Shown: positions 1-9,390, numbered from the stretch's first letter. The stretch: DNA of 64,000 nucleotides from Halococcoides cellulosivorans (GCF_003058365.1 NZ_CP028858.1:1910836-1974835), one strand, 5' to 3'. Numbers and translations: made by a program. Notes: a model not told the origin generated them from the sequence alone.

Positions 1-1346
1 ACCCCGACACGCCGATCGGCGGCAGCGACGACCGGGAGTTCCACCTCGTGTTGATCGACAACGGCCGGCTGGCGATGCGCGACGACGAAGACCTCCGGGA
101 GACGCTGTACTGCATCCGCTGTTCGGCCTGTTCGAACACGTGTGCGAACTTCCAGTCCGTCGGCGGCCACGCCTTCGGCGGCGAGACCTACTCCGGCGGG
201 ATCGCGACGGGCTGGGAGGCCGGCGTCCACGGCATGGACGCCGCGGCGGAGTTCAACGACCTCTGTACGGGCTGTTCGCGGTGTGTCGAGGCCTGTCCGG
301 TCGGGATCGACATCCCGTGGATCAACACGGTCGTCCGCGACCGGATCAACTCCGGGACGGACCCGAACGCGGAGTTTCTCGTCGACGGCCTGACCCCCGA
401 CACGGAGTCATCGGGGCCAGGACTGCAAAAACGGCTGTTCGGCAACTTCGAGACCCTCGCGACGCTGGGATCGACGTTCGCGCCGCTGTCGAACTGGATG
501 GCCAACGCCGGGCCGGTCTCCCGACTCCTCGAAACGGTCGCCGGCGTCGCCCACGAGCGCGACTTCCCCGCGTTCCAGCGGACGACGTTCCGCGACTGGG
601 TCGCAGACCGCGATCGGGCCCCGCCGAGCGATCCCGACCGGACGGTCGTGCTCTACCCCGATCTGTACACGAACTACATGCTGGTCGAGCGCGGGAAGGC
701 GGCCGTCAGGACGCTCGAAGCCCTGGGTGTCGAAGTGATCGTCCCGCCGGTCCCCGGATCGGGGCGCGCGCCACTCTCCCAGGGGATGATCGACACCGCG
801 CGGACCAAAGCCGAGCGCGTGACCGAGACGCTCGGGCCGTACGTCGAGGACGGACACGACGTGCTCGTCATCGAGCCGAGCGACCTCGCGATGTTCCGCG
901 AGGACTACGATCGGCTGGTGGGCGACGCCGCCGCTCCGCTCGCAGAGCACAGCTACGAGATCGTCGAGTACGTGTACGGACTGTTCGCCAACGGGGCGGA
1001 CCCCGAGGCGCTGACCGTGGCCGACGAGTCGGTCGCCTACCACTCGCACTGCCAGCAGCGGACGATGGGACTCGAAGCGCCCACCGTCGCGGTCCTCGAA
1101 ACGTGTGGCTACGACGTGACGACCAGCGACGTGGAGTGCTGTGGGATGGCCGGGTCGTTCGGGTACAAAGAACAGTACTACGACCTCTCGACGGACGTTG
1201 GATCGAACCTCGAAACACAGCTGCGTGACGCCGACTGTGACCACGTGATCGCGAGTGGCACCTCCTGTACCGATCAGATCGGGGATCTGCTCGGTGAAGA
1301 GCCAGCGCACGTGATCGAGCTCATCGCGCCCGAGAAGCCAGACTGA
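1..1346 (+). CDS. LutB/LudB-type iron-sulfur protein with C-terminal CCG domain (5' end outside window)
   Basis: The reading frame is open from the window edge, so the N-terminus (normally a LUD/DUF162 domain) is missing; the GTG at 48 is probably not the true start. From that GTG, two ferredoxin-type [4Fe-4S] motifs are visible: CIRCSACSNTC (Cys22, 25, 28, 32) and CTGCSRCVEACP (Cys73, 76, 79, 83). A C-terminal CCG domain follows (HSHCQQR, ECCGMAGSFGY, GTSC), as in heterodisulfide reductase and glycolate oxidase iron-sulfur subunits. The family carries electrons from 2-hydroxy acid (lactate/glycolate) oxidation at the membrane. Ferredoxin plus CCG on one chain amounts to a LutA-LutB fusion. 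Family assignment is good; the exact substrate is inferred. The next gene is convergent. Confidence 0.85.
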   Translation, partial: PDTPIGGSDDREFHLVLIDNGRLAMRDDEDLRETLYCIRCSACSNTCANFQSVGGHAFGGETYSGGIATGWEAGVHGMDAAAEFNDLCTGCSRCVEACPVGIDIPWINTVVRDRINSGTDPNAEFLVDGLTPDTESSGPGLQKRLFGNFETLATLGSTFAPLSNWMANAGPVSRLLETVAGVAHERDFPAFQRTTFRDWVADRDRAPPSDPDRTVVLYPDLYTNYMLVERGKAAVRTLEALGVEVIVPPVPGSGRAPLSQGMIDTARTKAERVTETLGPYVEDGHDVLVIEPSDLAMFREDYDRLVGDAAAPLAEHSYEIVEYVYGLFANGADPEALTVADESVAYHSHCQQRTMGLEAPTVAVLETCGYDVTTSDVECCGMAGSFGYKEQYYDLSTDVGSNLETQLRDADCDHVIASGTSCTDQIGDLLGEEPAHVIELIAPEKPD

Positions 1347-1361
1347 CGGCGGAACGGATGG

Positions 1362-1910
1362 CTACTCCTCGATCGTCACGGATTCCAGGACGATATCGGC
1401 GTTCGGGTTGTCCTGGGGGTCGGTATCGACCGCACCGATCTGTTCGACGACGTCCATGCCGTCGACGACCTCACCGAAGACGGCGTGCTTGTCGTCGAGA
1501 TGCGGCGTGGCGGCGAGTGTGATGAAAAACTGCGAGCCGTTGGTGTCGGGGCCACGATTGGCCATCGACAGCGTGCCCGCCGAATCGTGGCGCAGCTCGT
1601 CGTGGAACTCGTCGTCGAAGGTGTAGCCCGGGCCGCCGCGGCCGGTCCCCGTCGGATCACCAGTCTGGATCATGAAGTCGTCGATGACGCGGTGGACCTC
1701 GACGTCCTCGTACAGCGGATCGACGCGCTTCTCGCCCGATTCGGGGTCCTCCCAGGCACCCTCACCTGGGCCGACGTCGGCGTCCTCGTAGTCGGACTCG
1801 GTGGCGTGATCGACGAAGGCCTCGACGGTCCGGGGTGCGCGCTCGGCGAACAGTTCGACCTCGACGTCGCCCTCGCTGAAGTGCAGCGTGGCAGTGGGAT
1901 TGTCGCTCAC
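1362..1910 (-). CDS. Cyclophilin-type peptidyl-prolyl cis-trans isomerase
   Basis: This 182-residue cytoplasmic cyclophilin catalyses cis-trans isomerisation of X-Pro bonds during protein folding. The active-site block is visible: Arg74 in [17 protein letters not shown], then [20 protein letters not shown] (about 112-131) and [12 protein letters not shown] (137-148). The length is normal for a single-domain enzyme. A small acidic insertion at residues 40-68 between the first strand pair is common in halophilic versions. There is no signal peptide. It is convergent with the upstream iron-sulfur gene, 15 nt apart, and lies 48 nt downstream of the rhomboid gene on the same strand. Confidence 0.95.
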   Translation of the reverse strand: MSDNPTATLHFSEGDVEVELFAERAPRTVEAFVDHATESDYEDADVGPGEGAWEDPESGEKRVDPLYEDVEVHRVIDDFMIQTGDPTGTGRGGPGYTFDDEFHDELRHDSAGTLSMANRGPDTNGSQFFITLAATPHLDDKHAVFGEVVDGMDVVEQIGAVDTDPQDNPNADIVLESVTIEE

Positions 1911-1958
1911 GTGCGCCGCGAGGAACGCTCGCCAGAAAACCGTGCCGGTCGATCCTGC

Positions 1959-2582
1959 TCAGCGCCCGACGTCGACGGGGATCGACCGCTCGGTCGTCTC
2001 GGGTGTCGAGAGAACGTAGATCGCCTCGGTCGCGCCCCCGAACAGGAACGCGAAAAAGTGCGCGAAGTGGGCGATCGGACTCGCGCCGGCGGCGACGGCG
2101 ATCGCGAAGAGGCCACCGAGCAGCGGGACGATCGTGGCGACGATCGCCGTCTGGCGCGTCTCGACCGACTGGCGCTGCAGAGCGATCCCCACCGCGCGAA
2201 CCAGCGCCGCCGCCATCACGCCAAAGGCCGCGGCGCTCGACCCGATCGCCGGGCCGACGACCGTCCCGACCCAGACGACATTCGAGAGGCCATGCGAGAC
2301 GCCCACCACGAGCGCGACGTGGCGATTGCTCGTCAGCCAGGTCAACAGGACGCCGAACGGCACGAACAGAACCATGTTCCCCGAGAAGTGCGCCCAGCCG
2401 TCGTGGACGACCATGCTCAGCATGTACCACAGCGGATTCAGGAAGGTGACCAGCGAGACGTCGACCGCGGTGTCGGTCACACCACCCCACAGAAAGAGGG
2501 CACTCGTCGCGACGACCAGCCCGACCGTGATCGGAACGTACCCCAGCGCGCGCCACAGCCGGGAGGCCCAGCGGGCGGTCAT
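1959..2582 (-). CDS. Rhomboid-family intramembrane serine protease
   Basis: This is a 207-residue polytopic membrane protein with about six hydrophobic helices. The rhomboid signature is present: His60-xxxx-His65-xxx-Asn69 (HDGWAHFSGN) in TM2, the catalytic serine in GSSAAAFG (Ser116), and a late His175 in HFAHFFAFLFGG completing the Ser-His dyad. The serine motif is GSSA rather than the usual GxSG. The ATG at 2582 was chosen over an in-frame GTG at 2588 because it gives a 4-nt ATGA overlap with the stop of the upstream HAD gene, so the two are probably co-translated. The substrate is unknown. Confidence 0.85.
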   Translation of the reverse strand: MTARWASRLWRALGYVPITVGLVVATSALFLWGGVTDTAVDVSLVTFLNPLWYMLSMVVHDGWAHFSGNMVLFVPFGVLLTWLTSNRHVALVVGVSHGLSNVVWVGTVVGPAIGSSAAAFGVMAAALVRAVGIALQRQSVETRQTAIVATIVPLLGGLFAIAVAAGASPIAHFAHFFAFLFGGATEAIYVLSTPETTERSIPVDVGR

Positions 2583-3247
2583 GTCCACGGCGGATCGACC
2601 AGCGCAGCCATCGAATCGAGCACGTAGTCGGGTCGGCCCCCGTGATCGGAGCCATCCGACAGCCAGACGGCGTCCAGCCCCGCGGCCTGTGCGCCGGGGA
2701 CGTCCGAGACCAGCGAGTTGCCGACGTGGACGGCGCGCTCGGCAGGCACGCCGAGCGCGTCGAGCGCGCGATCGAACGGTTCGGCGGCGGGCTTGGGCGC
2801 GGCGTCGGTGCCCGCGAACACGGTCGTCTCGAAGCGGTCGTCGATGCCCAGACTCGCGAGTTTCTGGGTCTGCATCTCGGGGCCGCCGTTGGTGACCAGG
2901 CCCAGGGCGTACTGCTGGGCCAGGCTCTCGATCGCGTCCTCCGCGCCAGGCAGAAATCGGACGTTCCCGTAGTCGCGCTCGGCGGCGAACGCGTCAGCGA
3001 TCGCCCGGCCCGTCGCGGGGTCGTGGTCGTCCGCCCGGGCCAGACTGGCGAACGCCGCGCGGCGGATCTTCTCGACCGTCTCGCCCGCGTCCGTGTGTTC
3101 GACGAATGTCTCGTAGTACGCTCGCCCGTCGAAGAAGGGCTCGACGCCGACGCGATCGAACGCGATGGCGAGGATCGTATCGGCGCTCCGGCGGTACTCA
3201 CAGATCGTATCGTCGAGATCCAACAATACGGCCTCGACACCACTCAT
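2579..3247 (-). CDS. HAD-superfamily hydrolase (phosphatase-like)
   Basis: This 222-residue soluble protein has all four HAD motifs: DLDDT (Asp10 nucleophile, Asp12 acid/base), Thr119 in LVTNGG, Lys152 in APKP, and GNSLVSD (176-182) for Mg2+ binding. A helical cap lies between motifs I and II (C1 cap), as in phosphoglycolate phosphatase and related small-molecule phosphatases. It probably hydrolyses a phosphorylated metabolite; the substrate cannot be read from the sequence. It overlaps the rhomboid gene by 4 nt. Confidence 0.9.
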   Translation of the reverse strand: MSGVEAVLLDLDDTICEYRRSADTILAIAFDRVGVEPFFDGRAYYETFVEHTDAGETVEKIRRAAFASLARADDHDPATGRAIADAFAAERDYGNVRFLPGAEDAIESLAQQYALGLVTNGGPEMQTQKLASLGIDDRFETTVFAGTDAAPKPAAEPFDRALDALGVPAERAVHVGNSLVSDVPGAQAAGLDAVWLSDGSDHGGRPDYVLDSMAALVDPPWT

Positions 3248-3314
3248 AGACCGGCTTGGGTCGAGTGGATCAAAACGACACCGGTCGGCACACCGACGCG
3301 CACAGGCGGCGGCG

Positions 3315-4553
3315 CTACGTCCAGGGGACCGATCGGTCGGTGCGCTCGCCCGCGACGCTCTCCTCCATCGTCGCGGGGACGTCCGCGCGGTTCGCGAGCG
3401 CCCACATCAGTTTCACCGTCGCGGTCTCGGGCAGCGTGTCACCACCCTCGACGACGCCCGCCGCCAGCAGGTCGCGCCCGGTGTCGTACACCCGATCGCA
3501 GACCCGCCCTTCGACACACTGGCTGGTCATCACGACCGGCGTCTCGGGCGCGATCGAATCGATCCGATCGATCCACGTGCGGTTGACGTGGCCCAGGCCC
3601 GTCCCCTCGATCACGATCCCCGCGCCGTCGGCCACCGCGTCGAGCACGCTGGGGTCGCTGCCCGGCGCGAAGGTGACGCGTTCGACGCCGTCTTCGAACC
3701 CGATCGCACGGTCGATCTCGCCGCCGCGTTCGTCGACCGGGCGGCGATACTCGACGGCGCCGGTCGCGTACTCGACGGTCCCGATCGGCTTCGCCCCGAC
3801 GGTCTCGAAGGCGTCGCGTCGCGAGGTGTGATTCTTCCGCGCGCGCGTGCCGCGATGCAGTGCACACCGATCGTCGCTCGACCCCTCGTGCATGCAGATC
3901 AGGACCTCCGCGGCGTCGCTTTTCGCGGCCTCGACCGCCGAGACCGCGTTCATCACGTTGTCACTCGACGGCCGATCCGCCGAGCGCTGACTGCCGGTGA
4001 AGACGATCGGGACCGGGGTGTCGAGCGCGAACGCGATCGCACTCGCGGTGTAGGCCATCGTGTCCGTGCCGTGCATCACGACGACGCCGTCCGCGCCCGC
4101 CTCGATCTCGTCAGCGATCGCCTCCGCCAACTCGGCCCAGACCTCGGGCGTCATGTTCTCCGAGAGGATATTCGCGACGACCCGGCCGCGGTAGTTCGCC
4201 CGCCCGGCGAGTTCGGGGACGGCGCGCAGGACGTCCTCGGCGTCGAACTGCGCGGTGACCGCGCCCGTGCGGTAATCGACCGTGGAGGCGATCGTGCCAC
4301 CGGTCGAGATCAGCGCGATCGTCGGGAGATCGTCGTCGAACGCGACTTCGGATTCGCCAGTCTCGGCCTGGGCGCTCTCGACGTCGTGGACGTCGGTCGC
4401 GAGCACCTCCGGGTCGGCGCTCGCGCGGTCGATCCCAACGTTGTAGCCACTCTCCAGTTTGACGACGAGGTGATCGTCGGTCGAGGAAGGGAGAAGAACG
4501 CCCTCGACGGACTCGCCGGCCCGGTCGAGAGCGATTCGGTCGCCTGGGTGCAT
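3315..4553 (-). CDS. gatD: Glutamyl-tRNA(Gln) amidotransferase subunit D
   Basis: GatD is the asparaginase-like subunit of the archaeal GatDE complex. It releases ammonia from Gln or Asn for transamidation of Glu-tRNA(Gln). The start MHPGDRIALD at 4553 gives a 412-residue protein, normal for the family; longer in-frame starts would run into the upstream gene. An N-terminal beta-barrel region (1-75) precedes the amidohydrolase domain with STGGT (83-87, nucleophile Thr) and HGTDTM (161-166). GatE is not in this window. The gene follows a DUF2064-like gene on the same strand by 74 nt. Confidence 0.95.
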   Translation of the reverse strand: MHPGDRIALDRAGESVEGVLLPSSTDDHLVVKLESGYNVGIDRASADPEVLATDVHDVESAQAETGESEVAFDDDLPTIALISTGGTIASTVDYRTGAVTAQFDAEDVLRAVPELAGRANYRGRVVANILSENMTPEVWAELAEAIADEIEAGADGVVVMHGTDTMAYTASAIAFALDTPVPIVFTGSQRSADRPSSDNVMNAVSAVEAAKSDAAEVLICMHEGSSDDRCALHRGTRARKNHTSRRDAFETVGAKPIGTVEYATGAVEYRRPVDERGGEIDRAIGFEDGVERVTFAPGSDPSVLDAVADGAGIVIEGTGLGHVNRTWIDRIDSIAPETPVVMTSQCVEGRVCDRVYDTGRDLLAAGVVEGGDTLPETATVKLMWALANRADVPATMEESVAGERTDRSVPWT

Positions 4554-4627
4554 ACCGGTCGGGACGATTGCGACGCCCTTGAATCGTCCGTTCCGCTGCG
4601 TCCCGGTCGGCAGAGGGTCGACCGGCA

Positions 4628-5329
4628 TCAGCGGACTTCGTCGACGGTCTCGATCCACGCGGCCAGCGTCTCCGGGACGCGATCCCCGACGAGACGGCGG
4701 GCCTCGATCAGGGCCGTCACGCCGTCGAGACTCGCGGGATCGCTCGCACGCGCGATCAGGTCGATCGTCGTCGCGTCGTGATCGGCCGCGACGGCGCGCT
4801 CAGCGAGCGTCCGAATCGCCGGCGATGCGAGCGCGTCCGCGAAGTCGATCGGGGCGGTGAACCCGGCGTAGGCGACGCGTCCGCCGGGGGCCGGCCCGAG
4901 CACGACGTCGGCGGTCCGCAACTGGATCGTCGCCTGGTCGAGCGTGGCCCGATCGACGATCGCACCCGAAAAGACCACCCCGACACTCGACGCGCCCGCC
5001 TCTATGAGGTGCGTGACGGTGTTGCCCAGTCGCGCCGCGGGCGTCGACCCGACCTGGGGTTCGATCCGCGGGGTCGTCTCCAGGTCGCGATCGAGGGTGG
5101 CCTCGACCGCGTCGAGTGCGCGATCCGCGGCCCGATCGGCGTCGCTGTCGATCGGTGCGACGGTCACCAGCAGGTCACTCCCGCTCGCCTGGACGGCCCG
5201 ACAGGCGTCGATCAACAGTGCTTCGCGAAGCGTGACGAGCGCCTCCGTGTCGAGTGCTGTCTCGGCAAAGGGGCCGTCCGAGACGGCGGCCTCGACTGGC
5301 GGCGGCGTCCGAACGACGATCGTCGGCAT
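4628..5329 (-). CDS. DUF2064-like putative glycosyltransferase-A-fold protein
   Basis: This 233-residue soluble protein has no catalytic assignment. The block around residues 110-150, ending in ADVVLGPAPGGRVAYAGF, resembles the DUF2064/TIGR04282 family, where the motif is usually DVVLGPAxDGGYxLxG. The early helix LREALLIDACRAV and strand SDLLVTVAP also fit. The usual N-terminal nucleotide-binding loop is not evident, so it may be a divergent or inactive member. It sits directly upstream of gatD on the same strand and may be co-transcribed with it. Confidence 0.6.
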   Translation of the reverse strand: MPTIVVRTPPPVEAAVSDGPFAETALDTEALVTLREALLIDACRAVQASGSDLLVTVAPIDSDADRAADRALDAVEATLDRDLETTPRIEPQVGSTPAARLGNTVTHLIEAGASSVGVVFSGAIVDRATLDQATIQLRTADVVLGPAPGGRVAYAGFTAPIDFADALASPAIRTLAERAVAADHDATTIDLIARASDPASLDGVTALIEARRLVGDRVPETLAAWIETVDEVR

Positions 5330-5407
5330 ACACGCGCTCGGAGAGCCCCGGACAAGAGCGGTGCGGTCGCGGCCGTCCGGACGGTGAGCCGATCACACCC
5401 GCGACGC

Positions 5408-7042
5408 TCAGACGCCCGCGAGATCGATGAACGTCTCGATGCCCGCGTCCGACCCGACGACGATCGCGACGTCACCCGCCCGAAGCGTCGTCTCGGGATC
5501 GATCTCCGTGAGCATCTGCTCGTCGCGATCGATCGCGACGATCGAACAGCCAGTCCGCGAGCGGACGTCGAGGGCGGCGATCGTCTCGCCCGCGAGACGG
5601 CCGACCGCGACGCGCTGGATGCCGAAGCCACGGTCGTACGCCATCGGCTCCTCGCCCAGCAGCGATTCAGCGACCATCCGAGAGCTGACCGTCGAGACCG
5701 CGAGCACGTAGTCCGCGCCGGCGCGATACAGTTTCTGGACGTTCTCGGGGTCGTTCGCGCGCGCGACGATCTCGACGGTCGGTGCGAGTTCGCGCACGAC
5801 GAGTGTCGTGAAAATCGAGTCGGTGTCGTCCGGCACCGCGACGACCACCGACCGGACGTCCGAGAGATCGATTCGCTCGAAGGTGTCCGGATCGGCCGCA
5901 TCTCCGACGACGTCGACGCCCGATCCAGCGTCGCGATCGATCGTCGTACAGTCCAGTCCCGCCGAGGTCAGGCAGGTCACGACGGTCGACCCGACCGACC
6001 CCAGGCCACAGACGACGACCGACCCCCCGCGTCGATGTCGGCGTTCGGCCCGCGCCAGATCGCGCACCGCGCTGACCTGAGTTTCGTTGCCCGCGACCAA
6101 CAGGACCGTCCGGGCGTCGATCCGCGCGTCGTTGTCGGGCGGGATCTCGAAGGCCCCCTCGAACCACGCGCCGACGACCTGTGCGCCCGTCCGCTCGCGA
6201 ATCTGGCTGTCGACCACCCTCACGCCGTCGAGCGCGCTGTCGGGCTGGACGGGCACTTCCGTGAGTTCGAAATCGTCGGCAATCTCGACGTCGTCGTCGA
6301 CGTCGATATCGAGCGCGGCCGTGACCTTGTGGGCGAGACTCTCCGCGACGAGCTGTCGGGGGTAGTATACTTCGTCCACGCCCGCCAGTCGGTAGTACTC
6401 CGCGAGATCCGGGTCCTCAGCGAAGGCGTACACCGGCGTTTCCCGCCCGTTCAGCGCCTGCTGAACCGCCAGGGCGATCGACGCGTCGGCCTCGGCACCG
6501 AGGTCGAGAACGACGCCACGGGCCGACCGGACGTTCGCCGCGTCGAGGACGTCGGGGTCCTCGGGGTCACCGGCGATCACCCGCTGGCCCGCTGCGAGAC
6601 GGTCCTGAGCGCGTTCGAGGTCGGCTTCGATCAGCACCGTCTCGACGTCCTGTCCGTGAAGTTCGGGGACGAGGAGATCACCCCGCACGCTGTCCGAGCA
6701 GACGATGACGTGATCGTGCACCTCGACCGACCGGGGAACCGTCGTCGAGAGGCTGTCTTCGATCCAGGGGACGACGATCACCGGCAGCGCCATGAACACC
6801 GCGACGACGCCGATCACCATCATGACGACCATGAAGATCAACATTCCTGGGCTCTCCCAGGACGCCGCGTCTTCGCCGTACCCCGTCGTGGTAAAGGTCT
6901 GGACGACGACCACGAGCGCCTCCCAGATCGACCGTGACTGGCCCTCGAAGACCGCCATCGCGACCTTGTAGCCGACGCTCGCGAGCGCCAGGAGTGCGAG
7001 GAGTGCGAGCCCGTAGAGGACGACCTGCCGTCGTCGGTCCAT
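5408..7042 (-). CDS. Potassium channel with two RCK (TrkA-N/TrkA-C) modules
   Basis: This 544-residue protein has two N-terminal transmembrane helices (about 7-32 and 65-92) flanking a pore loop with the K+ selectivity filter TTTGYGE (51-57). Cytoplasmic RCK domains follow. The first TrkA-N begins near residue 105 (DHVIVCSD). The second carries an intact Rossmann motif VVVCGLGSVGSTVV after an RRHRRGGS linker. Both are followed by TrkA-C-like segments, the last at the C-terminus (residues 470-544). This is an MthK/Kch-like two-TM channel expected to gate K+ flux, which matters for a salt-in organism. Ligand specificity is not evident. Confidence 0.92.
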   Translation of the reverse strand: MDRRRQVVLYGLALLALLALASVGYKVAMAVFEGQSRSIWEALVVVVQTFTTTGYGEDAASWESPGMLIFMVVMMVIGVVAVFMALPVIVVPWIEDSLSTTVPRSVEVHDHVIVCSDSVRGDLLVPELHGQDVETVLIEADLERAQDRLAAGQRVIAGDPEDPDVLDAANVRSARGVVLDLGAEADASIALAVQQALNGRETPVYAFAEDPDLAEYYRLAGVDEVYYPRQLVAESLAHKVTAALDIDVDDDVEIADDFELTEVPVQPDSALDGVRVVDSQIRERTGAQVVGAWFEGAFEIPPDNDARIDARTVLLVAGNETQVSAVRDLARAERRHRRGGSVVVCGLGSVGSTVVTCLTSAGLDCTTIDRDAGSGVDVVGDAADPDTFERIDLSDVRSVVVAVPDDTDSIFTTLVVRELAPTVEIVARANDPENVQKLYRAGADYVLAVSTVSSRMVAESLLGEEPMAYDRGFGIQRVAVGRLAGETIAALDVRSRTGCSIVAIDRDEQMLTEIDPETTLRAGDVAIVVGSDAGIETFIDLAGV

Positions 7043-7089
7043 TAGGTGGCCAGACCCTCCACAGCCGCTAATGGGTTGTGGCTTCCAGT

Positions 7090-7821
7090 TCAGTCACCGA
7101 CCCGACAGTCCCAAAACGAGACCGTCGCCAGTCGATCGACGCCGGGCGCGCCCCGCAGCGACTCGTCGACGGTCCACGTCCAGTCGGCGAGTCGAGCGGG
7201 GATCTGGCGGTAGAAGCCGTACGGAAAGAGGAACTCGTGGTCGACGCCGGCGAGGTCGAGGTCCGCGTCCGCGAGCAGTTCACGCACCTCCGAGCGGCCG
7301 TACAGGCGTGACCCCATCGGGAGCGCCCAGGTGTACAGCGTTCGCAGACTCGGGCGATCGAACGTGTCGAACACCACCTGGTGGCGACTCACGCGCTCGA
7401 TCTCGGCGAGAAAGCCCGCCGGGTCGTCGACGAGGTGGAAAAACCGCATCGCGAGGACGGCGTCGAAGTGATCGTCCGGAAAGGGGAGGCGGCCCGCGTC
7501 CCCACGGAGGAAGTCGGCGTCGTCGCGCACCCCCGCGGAGACCGCCTTGTCGTGGCCCTGGCGCAACATTGGCCCGGAGATATCCAGGCCGACCACGTCC
7601 GCACCACGTTCGGCCAGCGCGACCGAGAACCGCCCCGTCCCGCAAGCGATTTCGAGAATGCGTCGACCCTCGACCGGCGAGAGTGCATCGAGGACGGCCC
7701 CCTTCTCCGTGCGGTCGATGAGGCGACCGCCGTTGGAGAACCGCTTGGCGTCGTACGCCTCGGCAACCTCGTCGGTCTGATACCACTCCTGTCCCTTCAC
7801 GGCCCTCTGGTTCGACCCCAT
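7090..7821 (-). CDS. Class I SAM-dependent methyltransferase
   Basis: This 243-residue protein has a Rossmann methyltransferase core: motif I ILEIACGTGRFSVAL, motif II VVGLDIS, motif III GDAGRLPFPDDHFDAV and post-motif RFFHLVDDP. The N-terminal WYQTDEVAEAYDAKRF segment is typical of type 11/UbiE-like methyltransferases. The ATG at 7821 was chosen because a TATA-like box on the minus strand (about 7867-7873) lies inside the longer frame that starts at 7887. The substrate is unknown; quinone, lipid or small-molecule methylation are all possible. It is divergent from the small HTH gene at 7963. Confidence 0.85.
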   Translation of the reverse strand: MGSNQRAVKGQEWYQTDEVAEAYDAKRFSNGGRLIDRTEKGAVLDALSPVEGRRILEIACGTGRFSVALAERGADVVGLDISGPMLRQGHDKAVSAGVRDDADFLRGDAGRLPFPDDHFDAVLAMRFFHLVDDPAGFLAEIERVSRHQVVFDTFDRPSLRTLYTWALPMGSRLYGRSEVRELLADADLDLAGVDHEFLFPYGFYRQIPARLADWTWTVDESLRGAPGVDRLATVSFWDCRVGD

Positions 7822-7962
7822 CCCATTAAATCGTGCCGGAACGGATCGGTGCCAGGACGCGACGCCCGAAATATAAGGACTACCCATGAGTATGAATAAA
7901 CATCAGGTGTACCCTATACCATATGGACAAGCTTTTCCCGCGTACTCGGCCCACGTCTGAGT

Positions 7963-8250
7963 ATGAGCACCACGCCCCAGTCCGGGTCCGCCCCGATCGA
8001 TCCGTTCGTCGACGAGTCGGTTCGGGAGTGTCTTCGTGAACTCCCGCCGAGCGCGAAACTCGTCACGAAAGTCTTAGACGACGAGGGCCCGCTCTCGAAG
8101 GCCGAACTCGTCGATCGATCCCTGCTGCCCGACCGGACGGTTCGGGACGCCCTCGACCGTCTGGAAGCCGTCGAGATGGTCGAGTCCCGCCGAGATCTAC
8201 GCGACGCGCGCCGACAGGTGTACAGCCTCGTCGCGCCCGCCGAGATCTGA
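7963..8250 (+). CDS. Small MarR-like winged-helix regulator
   Basis: This 95-residue protein consists almost entirely of one winged helix-turn-helix: helix KLVTKVLDDEGPLSKAELV, recognition helix LLPDRTVRDALDRLEAVEM, and a wing with RRDLRDARRQVYSL. It lacks the dimerisation helices of classical MarR and matches the short haloarchaeal MarR/HTH_20-type regulators. It is divergent from the methyltransferase gene and shares with it a 141-bp promoter region that holds AT-rich stretches on both strands. The target and ligand are unknown. Confidence 0.8.
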   Translation: MSTTPQSGSAPIDPFVDESVRECLRELPPSAKLVTKVLDDEGPLSKAELVDRSLLPDRTVRDALDRLEAVEMVESRRDLRDARRQVYSLVAPAEI

Positions 8251-8287
8251 CCGACAGGGCGAAATGCCTCGGCCACCGTGAATCGGT

Positions 8288-8905
8288 GTGTCCGAGGTCG
8301 AGCGAACCGTCGACGCCGTCGCCGACGCCATCGAAGCGATCGGCTTCGAGTGTACCCGGTGTGGCCACTGCTGTCAGGGCCTCGACGGCGACCACACCGC
8401 GACGGTGTTTCCCGGCGAGATCCGTACGATCGAAGAGCGGACCGACGAGGACTGGAACGGAATCGCTCGCCCGATGCCCTTTGGCCTCACCGAGGGGGCG
8501 GGTGAGACCTTCGAGTGGGCCCTCCAGATCGATTCCTGTGGCGACTGTACGTTCGGATCGTTCGAGGACGGCGAGCATCGGTGTGCGATCTACGAGGACC
8601 GACCGCTAATCTGTCAGACGTATCCCTTCTCGCTGGCCCCCGAAGCGGACGCCGACCCGCCGCCAGGCGTCGTCGACCGCGAGGGCCCCGTCCGCGCCCA
8701 CGAATGTGAAGGCCTGGGCCGAGAGATTTCCCGCGAGAAGGCCGAAGCCCTGGCCGAGACGCTGATCGAACGGACCGAACGCGAGCGTGACGAGGCCACG
8801 GGCGTCGGAGACAACTACAGGCCGACCGACGCCGACGGCGTCGTCGTCTTCGACTCCGAGGGGCCGAAACGCCCGGACGGGACCCCACTCGACGACGAGT
8901 CCTGA
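8288..8905 (+). CDS. YkgJ-family cysteine-cluster protein
   Basis: This 205-residue soluble protein carries the YkgJ/CxxCxxCC pattern: FECTRCGHCCQG near the N-terminus, an inserted CGDCTFG, then RCAIYEDRPLICQTYPF. The cysteines are expected to bind zinc or an iron-sulfur cluster. The biochemical role of the family is not settled. The start is GTG, 37 nt after the HTH stop. The C-terminal third is acidic and poorly conserved in character. Confidence 0.85.
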   Translation: MSEVERTVDAVADAIEAIGFECTRCGHCCQGLDGDHTATVFPGEIRTIEERTDEDWNGIARPMPFGLTEGAGETFEWALQIDSCGDCTFGSFEDGEHRCAIYEDRPLICQTYPFSLAPEADADPPPGVVDREGPVRAHECEGLGREISREKAEALAETLIERTERERDEATGVGDNYRPTDADGVVVFDSEGPKRPDGTPLDDES

Positions 8906-8991
8906 CCGCTCGGGGGTGCCTTGTACGGATCGACCGGAGTGCGATGGGTTCTTGTCCGCGGGCATCCACCCACCGCGCTGGAGGGCCAGTT

Positions 8992-9390
8992 ATGGAAATC
9001 TCAGATCAACTCCTGTGTCTGTTCAGTGCGGACGTTCGCTCCGAAACCGATCGCTACGTCATCGAGGTGCCCCGCCGAGAGGTCGAGACGGGATCGATCG
9101 ACCCCGACGAGACCTACCGCGTAGCGCTGATCGAAGCCGCGACCGAGAGTGAGACCACCTCCGAGGACGAGGGCCCCACGGGGGACGAACCGCAGCCACC
9201 GGTCGAACCCGGTGAGATCCGCTACGTCGAAATCGAGGACATCGGCAAGCAAGGCGACGGCATCGCTCGCGTCGAGCGGGGCTACGTCATCATCGTGCCC
9301 GGGGCCGAAATCAACGAGCGCGTGAAAGTCGAGGTCTCCGAAGTCAAGTCCAACTTCGCCGTCGGTGAGATCATCGAAGACGACATCTGA
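8992..9390 (+). CDS. TRAM-domain protein with N-terminal extension
   Basis: This is a 132-residue protein. The C-terminal 60 residues form a TRAM domain (RYVEIEDIGKQGDGIARVERG, then VPGAEINERVKVEVSEVKSNFAVGEI), a small RNA-binding beta-barrel. Free-standing TRAM proteins act as RNA-binding or RNA-chaperone proteins in archaea. The N-terminal half (MEISDQLLCLFSADVRS...) is a short alpha/beta extension followed by an acidic linker. The ATG at 8992 fits the conserved MEISDQL start; the upstream ATG at 8944 is in poor coding context. Confidence 0.85.
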   Translation: MEISDQLLCLFSADVRSETDRYVIEVPRREVETGSIDPDETYRVALIEAATESETTSEDEGPTGDEPQPPVEPGEIRYVEIEDIGKQGDGIARVERGYVIIVPGAEINERVKVEVSEVKSNFAVGEIIEDDI

